30,396 bases of DNA from CAYRMV01 sp964425255 (GTDB lineage: Bacteria; Bacteroidota; Bacteroidia; Flavobacteriales_D; Crocinitomicaceae). Location of the stretch: assembly GCA_964425255.1 (NCBI GenBank), contig CAYRMV010000025.1, positions 1 to 30,396 on the forward strand, given 5' to 3'. The position numbers were made by a program, and so were the translations under genes. The notes beneath the pieces are model-generated. The model was not told the origin of the DNA. It saw only the letters and a program-made list of their open reading frames with translations, and made no database searches. Shown here piece after piece: positions 24,770 through 30,396 of this stretch. Position 1 is the stretch's first letter. Each line of letters begins with the position of its first letter.

Positions 24770-24801
24770 TAATATGGAATAATTACTTCTAAACTCTGGT
24801 C

Positions 24802-25227
24802 TTAATTAAAAACACGAAGATTAAATCCTCCATCCCACATAGTTTGGTATTGTCGAAGACCGATTTCAGCACCTGAAACAGGAGAACCATCATACAAAGA
24901 AAACACTGCTCCTGTACAAGCATCATTTAATTGAAGAAAATTGTCCGCATCGGGTACAAGAGGATCGGTACATTCATCTGTTAATTGAGCAGGAGAATGA
25001 CGATCAAAAGCAACAAATTCTTCGTAGGAACGCCGATAAACAATGATTCCGCGCGACCCACCATTTACATAGCACCAACCACCAACTCCTTGTAAATCGC
25101 TGTAACTCGGTAATGAAAGATTGATGGTTATATCGAAAGGAATACTAGGAACAGGGTTGTTTTTCACTTTTTTACAAGAAAAAAGTAAAGTGAGCGCTAA
25201 AAAATAAAAAATGCGTACTTTCATCAT
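24802..25227 (-). CDS. Rieske-like lipoprotein lacking the cluster ligands
   Basis: A 141-residue lipoprotein: signal peptide MMKVRIFYFLALTLLFSC with lipobox LFSC (lipidated Cys18), so envelope-anchored. The rest follows the pattern of Bacteroidota Rieske-type lipoproteins: GIIVYRRSYEEFVAFDR, an aspartate/cysteine loop, FLQL, then AVFSLYDGSPVSGAEIGLRQYQ. In true Rieske proteins the loops carry CxH and CxxH. Here the matching positions read HSPA (after AFDR) and DACT, so all four cluster ligands appear replaced. Electron transfer by a 2Fe-2S cluster is therefore unlikely. The second ATG (25224) may be the real start. The next gene starts divergently 21 bp away. Confidence 0.75.
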   Translation of the reverse strand: MMKVRIFYFLALTLLFSCKKVKNNPVPSIPFDITINLSLPSYSDLQGVGGWCYVNGGSRGIIVYRRSYEEFVAFDRHSPAQLTDECTDPLVPDADNFLQLNDACTGAVFSLYDGSPVSGAEIGLRQYQTMWDGGFNLRVFN

Positions 25228-25248
25228 TGGAACGCAAGTTACAGAATT

Positions 25249-25524
25249 ATGTTTATTTATTGGTTTAAACGGATTTTATTTTTCTTTATTGTATGTCAGC
25301 TTTTATTAGCTTGTTCTTCTTCTCAACCCGGAAAAACACCTGCTACAGTTGAAGAAGCCGAAGCACAAAGAGCAAAAGAGAAGAAGAAAGAGCGAAAAGC
25401 AGCAAAGAAAAAACAAAAAGAGGCATACGATCATTATTGGAGTTTACAATCCAAAGAAGTAAAGAAAAGAATTAAAAAGACGAATCGAAGAGAAAAACGA
25501 AGATCTAGGAAAATGCGTAGGTAA
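25249..25524 (+). CDS. Small basic lipoprotein
   Basis: 91 residues: a hydrophobic signal with lipobox LLAC (lipidated Cys22), a Ser-rich start, then a charged helical stretch of mostly Lys, Arg, Glu and Ala (about 36-60), a Tyr/His/Trp patch (YDHYWSLQSKEV), and a very basic tail. No enzyme motifs and no family recognised. The basic helix could contact peptidoglycan, LPS or nucleic acid; this is inference. It is divergent from the Rieske-like lipoprotein with a 21-bp gap, so their promoters must overlap or lie within the coding regions. Confidence 0.75.
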   Translation: MFIYWFKRILFFFIVCQLLLACSSSQPGKTPATVEEAEAQRAKEKKKERKAAKKKQKEAYDHYWSLQSKEVKKRIKKTNRREKRRSRKMRR

Positions 25525-25604
25525 AATTCTTAACAAACGTTAAAATAAATTACCAAGCAAAGGTTTTCGAAAAATGAATTGTCATATAATCAAAATCGAT
25601 AATT

Positions 25605-26564
25605 ATGACAAAACAAGTATTTACATGGTGCCTTTTGGCAATGACAGCTTTCACGAGTAAAGCACAAACTATTGGTAATTTAAATCCAATTGCTGGGATG
25701 CAACAAGAGTTTAGTTACGCCAATTTAACCTTAGCAGATTCAGGAAATGTTGGTGCCAATCAAACTTGGAATTTTGCAAACGCAACTTTAACAGGAGAAA
25801 CTTCTTCAAAATCATTCAGAGCATTAACCGCACAAGAACAAATTGATTTTCCTCAGGCAAACTTAGCTTATACGATGGATCAAGAACCAGAGGTTTATTT
25901 CATCCACGCAAATACAGACTCAATAACTGAATTGGGAGATGAAAGTATGAGTATGACAAACCCTGCTATTTTATATACGTATCCAATCACTGCAACCAAT
26001 TATTTATTTACAGACGATGTGGCGATGTCAATGCCTGGTTTTTTGGAAATGACTGGTTTTTCAACTACCGTTTCTCAAGGAAGCGGAACACTGATTACAT
26101 CATTTGGAACCTTTGAAAACGTGATCAAACTTAAGCGTGTAGCAATCACAGAGATGACAATCATGGGGCAGCTAATCAAAACAACAAATACGACATTCAT
26201 TTGGGTAAATGCCGATAATAAAGCTGAGCTTTTATTGTTGGATCACACGGATTATGAAGACGAAATGCAAGAAGACGAGGAGTATGCTGTGTTTTTAGCA
26301 AATGGAAGCGCGCTCTCTGTTTCGGATTTAACCCTAGAAAAGATGAAAATTACTCCAAATCCAATTCAATCAAATATTCAATTAGTTGGAGAAATTCCTG
26401 TACAGGCTGAATACTCAATTTTCTCTATTTCAGGTCAGAAAATTAAAAGCGGAGTTTTATCTGTAAGTGGAGAGATTCAAGCGGATGAAATGCAGTCTGG
26501 AACATATTTAATGACAATTTATCAAAACCAAACACCGATTCAAACGATCCGATTTACAAAGTAA
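25605..26564 (+). CDS. Secreted protein with type IX secretion sorting domain
   Basis: 319 residues: signal peptide (MTKQVFTWCLLAMTAFTSKA, cut before QTIG), a passenger of about 220 residues rich in beta strands (NQTWNFANATL, YTYPITATNYLFTDDV), and a C-terminal type A sorting domain (about 248-319) with the hallmark ITPNPIQSNIQL, a YSIFSISGQKIKSG strand pair, QSGTYLMTIYQ and final TIRFTK. Such domains send proteins through the type IX secretion system to the cell surface or medium. The passenger resembles many Fluviicola-like secreted proteins with a GFSTTVSQGSGTLITSFGTFENVIKLK segment; its function is unknown. Confidence 0.9.
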   Translation: MTKQVFTWCLLAMTAFTSKAQTIGNLNPIAGMQQEFSYANLTLADSGNVGANQTWNFANATLTGETSSKSFRALTAQEQIDFPQANLAYTMDQEPEVYFIHANTDSITELGDESMSMTNPAILYTYPITATNYLFTDDVAMSMPGFLEMTGFSTTVSQGSGTLITSFGTFENVIKLKRVAITEMTIMGQLIKTTNTTFIWVNADNKAELLLLDHTDYEDEMQEDEEYAVFLANGSALSVSDLTLEKMKITPNPIQSNIQLVGEIPVQAEYSIFSISGQKIKSGVLSVSGEIQADEMQSGTYLMTIYQNQTPIQTIRFTK

Positions 26565-26591
26565 ACAGATAATAAATTAGAATTAAGAAGG

Positions 26592-26629
26592 GCGGATTTT
26601 ACTTGAAAAGTGGAATTCGCTTTTTTTTT
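26592..26629 (+). terminator. Terminator after the type IX secreted protein
   Basis: Imperfect stem GCGGATTTTACTT / AAGTGGAATTCGC around a GAA loop, followed by a run of nine Ts. Confidence 0.7.
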
Positions 26630-26686
26630 ATTTATAAAGTTACGTTTTTTAGATAAATGGAAAATCGATTTAAACTGAGTCAATTT

Positions 26687-26714
26687 GGCAATATCGGAAT
26701 ATTCCGATATTGCC
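26687..26714. repeat. Perfect 28-bp palindrome between convergent genes
   Basis: GGCAATATCGGAAT is followed immediately by its exact reverse complement ATTCCGATATTGCC, then ATTTTT. It can form a long hairpin and may be a terminator, but there is already one 60 bp upstream, and there is no T-run in the minus direction. Confidence 0.8.
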
Positions 26715-26742
26715 ATTTTTATCGCTTTTCATTTAAAATCAA

Positions 26743-27612
26743 TCAGTTGAAAAATAATTTATCTCGCCAATTCTCAGATTCTTTCTCAGAAATTAAATTG
26801 AGTTTTTTGAGGTATTTAACTGCTTTTTCAAATGCTAGTGGGTACTCAATTCCATCGTAATTCCAATCTGTTTCGATCAACCAATTCGCCACTTGGCCAG
26901 AACGCAGGTTGTATCTCCAACTGATCACTTCAACAGCATCGGGATCTTTTTTTAACTCTCTTGCTCGGTTGTTTACAATTTGATCCATTTTTTTAAGTAG
27001 ATCCGCTTGTTTTTCGAACACTTCATTTCTTACTGCAATCACAAAACAAGGCCAAGGAGTAACCACTTCATCGATGTAACGACATTTTCCTTGTTCAGTA
27101 AAAGGAAAAGTAGTGTATTTTTCCCACAAAAAAGCTTGAGCCTCATCGTGTCCCAAAGCCCAAAGCCCACCGTATACATCTCCAACGATGTTGAATTTCA
27201 ACTTATTGATATCCCATCCTTCTTGATCTGCTTTGATGTAAGACATTAAATGTGAGCCAGAACCTTCTCGTGATATGGCAAAAGTTTGGTTTTCAAGTTG
27301 GTCAACTCGTTTTATATCGGAATGATAAGGAACATGAATACCCCAGTGAAGTGGACTAACAACATAAACACTCATGATGCGAGCATTCAAACCTTGTAAG
27401 ACAGCTTTTGTAATTCCTTCAGTTAGTAAAACAGCTATGTCGATAGATCCTGTTTCAAGTCCACGAATCATCTGACCAGTGCCACCACTCATGTCACTCC
27501 AATGTAAATCTAAACCAATTTCTTTGAACCGACCTTCTTCAATTGCTAAACGCCATGGAAGATTGAAGTGTTCAGGTACACCTCCAATTTTTAACCCTAC
27601 TAATTCATTCAT
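26743..27612 (-). CDS. Substrate-binding-like protein without signal peptide
   Basis: 289 residues with the fold pattern of NMT1/TauA-type periplasmic binding proteins: LKIGGVPEHFNLPWRLAIEEG, FKEIGLDLHW, SGGTGQMIRGLETGSIDIAVLLTEG, and FAISREGSGSH. The N-terminus MNELVGLKIGG starts directly with the first strand, so there is no signal peptide or lipobox; no upstream in-frame extension supplies one. It would be cytoplasmic. It follows the ABC exporter by 27 bp on the same strand, but that exporter is not an importer, so a shared transport role is unlikely. A cytoplasmic sensor or an enzyme of the Thi5-like kind is possible. Function unknown. Confidence 0.85.
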   Translation of the reverse strand: MNELVGLKIGGVPEHFNLPWRLAIEEGRFKEIGLDLHWSDMSGGTGQMIRGLETGSIDIAVLLTEGITKAVLQGLNARIMSVYVVSPLHWGIHVPYHSDIKRVDQLENQTFAISREGSGSHLMSYIKADQEGWDINKLKFNIVGDVYGGLWALGHDEAQAFLWEKYTTFPFTEQGKCRYIDEVVTPWPCFVIAVRNEVFEKQADLLKKMDQIVNNRARELKKDPDAVEVISWRYNLRSGQVANWLIETDWNYDGIEYPLAFEKAVKYLKKLNLISEKESENWRDKLFFN

Positions 27613-27639
27613 TTTTGTTTGTTTTTATTAGCTGAAAAT

Positions 27640-29415
27640 CTAGTGGTTCGAATTTTTTTCAGCAAATTGTATGTCATATAATTTACGGTAATAACCGTCT
27701 TGTTCTAATAATTCGTTATGCGTTCCTGTTTCCTTGATTTCTCCTTGGTCCATCACGATAATTTTGTCCGCTTTTTGAATTGTAGAAAGACGATGAGCAA
27801 TCACAATGGATGTTCGTCCTTTTGTCAATTTTTCTGTTGCATGTTGAATCATTAATTCCGATTCATTGTCAACACTTGATGTTGCCTCGTCGAGAATTAA
27901 GATATGAGGATTGTAAACATAAGCTCGAATAAAAGCTAATAATTGACGTTGACCGACAGAAAGCACACCCCCACGTTCACCAACTTCATAATCATATCCA
28001 TTTGGTAATCGATCGATAAAGTCATGAGCGCCAACTGCTTTTGCTGCTTCAATCACTTGTTCACGAGAAATACTTGGATCTCCGAGTGTTATGTTGTTTA
28101 AAATACTATCAGAAAAAAGAAAAACATCTTGTAAAACAATCGCTATGTTTCTGCGAAGAAATGCTAAATCAAGTTCTTGAATGTTTGTTTCGCCAATAAA
28201 AATATTTCCTTTTTGATACTCATAAAATCTACCTAGAAGATTAACAATCGAACTTTTACCAGCACCTGTAGCACCAACAAAAGCTACCATACTTCCTTTT
28301 TCAATAGTTAAATTGATATTTTTCAATACCCAAGTATCTTCTTTATAGGCGAAATAAATATCCTGAAAAGTGATGTTTTGATTAAAGTTCAGGTCTGTAC
28401 TTGTACCTTCAGACTGAATTTCTTCATTCGTGTCAAGAACTTCAAAAACGCGTTCAGCTCTTACAATTCCTCGTTGCAAAATGTTGAATTTGTCCGCTAA
28501 TTGTCGAATAGGACGGAAAAGCATTTGAATCCAAAGAGTGAAAGTAAAGATACTTTGCGTCATGTCTTTTGTAGACATCGTTGTTTCACCCAAAAATTGA
28601 AAAGCTCCCCAAACGAGTAAAAAAGCAATAGATAATGAACTTAAAATTTCTACAACAGGAAAGAAAATGGAAAATGCCCAAACAGCATCTACGTGAGCCT
28701 GACGGTGATCTTTGTTGATTGAGTCAAAGGTTTTTTCTTCTTGTTTTTCTCTATTAAAGAGTTGAACAATAGCCATTCCAGTTATTCGTTCTTGAACAAA
28801 TGTATTCAATCGATTGACTTGTGTTCGCTCAGCTTGGAACGAATTTCGCATGGCACGAGCAAAAATTCGTGTTGCAATAATTAATAGTGGAATTGGAATA
28901 AGAGATAAAACGGTTAATTTCCAATTCAAAATAAACATCCAAGTAACCACAACAATTAGCATGAGCAAATCACCTAGAATATCGATCAATCCTGATGAAA
29001 AAGTTTCGGAAATGGCTTCAATATCAGATACTAAACGTGTGACTAGATTCCCGATTGGAGTCTTGTCAAAATATTTCATTCGAAATGATAAGATATGACG
29101 TAATAATTTATGACGAATGTCTCGAATGATAGATTGCGCTAATAAATTACTAAAGTAAGAACCTAAAAATTGAAAAATGGCTTCAGCCATCAAAACACCA
29201 ACTAAAAGTAAACTCCAGTTGAATAGGGCGTTTTCATTTTGATCTTCTACGATAAAATTCCCGATCATTTCTCCAATTAAACGTGGGCGAGTTGGACTTA
29301 ATACGGCTAAAATGATCGTACACAAAAAAGCGATTAGAGCAATTGAACGATATGGTTTTACAAATTTTATAAGGCGACGAAACACCTTGAGATCCATTTT
29401 AGCGTTATCAGACAT
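27640..29415 (-). CDS. ABC exporter, fused permease-ATPase (MsbA/lipid-type)
   Basis: 591-residue half-transporter that works as a homodimer in the inner membrane. Six membrane helices (about 25-320) are followed by the ATPase: Walker A GATGAGKSS (381-389), Q-loop VLQD (Q429), signature LSVGQ (485-489), Walker B ILILDE (504-509) and switch His541. The intracellular coupling segment is FDKTPIGNLVTRLVSDIE. All catalytic residues are present, so it should be active. The substrate could be a lipid, LPS precursor or drug; the group is MsbA-like but MsbA itself cannot be claimed. A -7 box 4 nt before its ATG suggests a leaderless message. plsC is divergent, 169 bp away. Confidence 0.93.
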   Translation of the reverse strand: MSDNAKMDLKVFRRLIKFVKPYRSIALIAFLCTIILAVLSPTRPRLIGEMIGNFIVEDQNENALFNWSLLLVGVLMAEAIFQFLGSYFSNLLAQSIIRDIRHKLLRHILSFRMKYFDKTPIGNLVTRLVSDIEAISETFSSGLIDILGDLLMLIVVVTWMFILNWKLTVLSLIPIPLLIIATRIFARAMRNSFQAERTQVNRLNTFVQERITGMAIVQLFNREKQEEKTFDSINKDHRQAHVDAVWAFSIFFPVVEILSSLSIAFLLVWGAFQFLGETTMSTKDMTQSIFTFTLWIQMLFRPIRQLADKFNILQRGIVRAERVFEVLDTNEEIQSEGTSTDLNFNQNITFQDIYFAYKEDTWVLKNINLTIEKGSMVAFVGATGAGKSSIVNLLGRFYEYQKGNIFIGETNIQELDLAFLRRNIAIVLQDVFLFSDSILNNITLGDPSISREQVIEAAKAVGAHDFIDRLPNGYDYEVGERGGVLSVGQRQLLAFIRAYVYNPHILILDEATSSVDNESELMIQHATEKLTKGRTSIVIAHRLSTIQKADKIIVMDQGEIKETGTHNELLEQDGYYRKLYDIQFAEKNSNH

Positions 29416-29419
29416 GTTG

Positions 29420-29427
29420 CAAAATTA
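29420..29427 (-). promoter_or_regulatory. -7 box 4 nt before the ABC exporter start
   Basis: On the minus strand TAATTTTG is followed by CAAC and the ATG at 29415, the same layout as at rluF. Confidence 0.6.
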
Positions 29428-29559
29428 ATTCATTTTGCGGATAAATAGGGTTTAATTTTTGGTTAATACTTTTCTTTTACAAATCGATTTTATCCGAATT
29501 ATCATTTAGGATTACAAGGCCATAAATTGTTAAAACATGATTCACAAAATATAAATTCG

Positions 29560-29567
29560 TATCTTTG
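29560..29567 (+). promoter_or_regulatory. -7 box of plsC
   Basis: TATCTTTG matches TAnnTTTG exactly and lies 17 nt before the ATG at 29585; identical box and same spacing as to the first ATG of pyrH. Confidence 0.6.
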
Positions 29568-29584
29568 TATTTCATCATTCAACT

Positions 29585-30328
29585 ATGGTACGCAAATTTT
29601 TAGGTATTCTGTTATCCCCGCTTTTTTATGTTTTTTTTGGATTGTGTTTAGTCATTTTTCATCCTTTACAATGGATCTCATTGAAAACAGGAGGTTATTC
29701 GTTGCATAAGAAAAGTGTTGATATTCTCAATCTTTTTTTACTTCGTTGTTATCATTTGCTTTTCAATACTGTTAAGTTTGAAAATAACCAAAATCTCCCC
29801 GAAGATCGGCCAATAATTTTCGTTTCAAACCATCAAAGTCAATACGATATTCCACCTCTGATTTATTTTTTGCGAAAATACCACGGAAAATTTATTTCTA
29901 AAATTGAACTTACAAAAGGTATTCCAAGTATTTCATTTAATCTCAAATACGGGGGAGGAGCAAATATTGATCGCAAAAATTCAGATCAAGCGAAGAGCGA
30001 AATTGCTCAATTTGCCAAACGAATGAAAACAAATACTTGGTCAGCTTTTATTTTTCCTGAAGGTACAAGAACTAAAACAGGTGAAATGAAAGAATTTGCT
30101 ATTGGTGGTATTGCAACGTTAATTGAAAAAGTTCCAAACGCATTGATTGTACCTGTTGCCATATCGGGTTCTTTTCAAATGACGCAATTCGGGATTTTTC
30201 CTTTGAGACCATTTACTCGAATGAAATGGACTGTTTTACCACCTGTTGAATTAGTTTCCACTCATTCTATTGTCGAAAGCATTAAAAAAATTGAATACTC
30301 AATTCGAAAAATAGTTGAAAATAAATAA
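29585..30328 (+). CDS. plsC: 1-acyl-sn-glycerol-3-phosphate acyltransferase
   Basis: Adds the second acyl chain to lysophosphatidic acid in the inner membrane. The 247-residue protein has a hydrophobic N-terminus (about 5-33), the catalytic NHQSQYD motif (NHx4D type, His83 and Asp88), KIELTKGIPSISFNL, GGGANIDRKN, and FPEGTRTKTGEMKEF (157-171, substrate-binding EGTR). The end IVPVAISGSFQMT is usual for the family. The ATG at 29585 was chosen from the promoter spacing. Other LPLAT-family substrates (for example ornithine lipids) cannot be excluded. It is divergent from the ABC exporter. Confidence 0.92.
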   Translation: MVRKFLGILLSPLFYVFFGLCLVIFHPLQWISLKTGGYSLHKKSVDILNLFLLRCYHLLFNTVKFENNQNLPEDRPIIFVSNHQSQYDIPPLIYFLRKYHGKFISKIELTKGIPSISFNLKYGGGANIDRKNSDQAKSEIAQFAKRMKTNTWSAFIFPEGTRTKTGEMKEFAIGGIATLIEKVPNALIVPVAISGSFQMTQFGIFPLRPFTRMKWTVLPPVELVSTHSIVESIKKIEYSIRKIVENK

Positions 30329-30333
30329 GATTG

Positions 30334-30396
30334 ATTTCCAGGAGCTTTTTCCAGCTTTCCGCTAAATTTTCATCATTCCCTTCTTTTTACTAACGC
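30334..30396. repeat. Start of a conserved intergenic element at the right edge
   Basis: The sequence CCAGGAGCTTTTTCCAGC followed by TTTCCGCTA resembles an intergenic element I recall as frequent in flavobacterial genomes (AGGAGCTnTTTCC...CCGCT). Only the left part is inside the window, so the match cannot be completed. Confidence 0.35.

Noticed and set aside
26743..29415. ABC exporter and binding protein as one importer
   Set aside because: The ABC protein is a fused exporter-type half-transporter and the binding protein has no signal peptide, so they do not form a canonical import system.
1..30396. tRNA, rRNA, CRISPR arrays, transposases or integrases
   Set aside because: None were recognised on either strand; the short tandem repeats at 24289-24349 lack the spacers of a CRISPR array.

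Overview
The window looks like chromosome of a low-GC member of the Bacteroidota, most likely class Flavobacteriia. A Fluviicola/Crocinitomicaceae-like bacterium is my best guess, but that is inference. The evidence is a secreted protein with a type IX secretion C-terminal domain (25605-26564), many promoter -7 boxes of the Bacteroidota form TAnnTTTG, A-rich start regions without Shine-Dalgarno sequences, a Rho with a long Asn/Gln-rich insertion, and a Bacteroidota-type Mpl ligase. No tRNA, rRNA, CRISPR array or intact mobile element was seen.

Left part (1-2776): a partial minus-strand gene runs off the left edge. Next comes a decayed accessory island. Two copies of a 134-bp direct repeat (621-754 and 2631-2764, 8 mismatches by eye) bracket minus-strand gene remains: a KilA-N gene with one in-frame stop, a shorter frameshifted KilA-N remnant, and a 47-residue N-terminal remnant of a cytosolic 5'-nucleotidase. 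The right repeat ends 12 bp before a secreted-protein gene and appears to carry its promoter.

Core part (2777-13729): a secreted protein of unknown function; pyrH-frr; a convergent methyltransferase-ZIP transporter pair; yidD; rho; a DUF4199 protein with a membrane-bound LytTR regulator; an unknown four-domain-free multi-pass membrane protein; a tiny membrane protein; and an Mpl-like murein ligase.

Middle (13799-20284): one 6.5-kb gene encodes a 2161-residue exported protein. It has an N-terminal carboxypeptidase-regulatory-like beta domain, about 24 TPR-like units at a period near 61 residues, a 309-residue five-unit block duplicated in tandem, and a C-terminal region with its own repeating motif. 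It is the most unusual object in the window.

Right part (20380-30396): a DAO-type FAD oxidoreductase next to gcvT; a dihydrofolate-reductase-family protein; rluF; an intergenic region packed with several kinds of small repeats; a Rieske-like lipoprotein that seems to have lost all four cluster ligands; a tiny basic lipoprotein; a type IX secreted protein; an MsbA-like ABC exporter followed by a substrate-binding-like protein with no signal peptide; and a plsC acyltransferase. A roughly 54-bp repeat occurs three times (after yidD and twice at 24.5-24.8 kb). Two genes (rluF and the ABC exporter) have a perfect TAnnTTTG box only 4 nt before the ATG, which predicts leaderless or nearly leaderless mRNAs.
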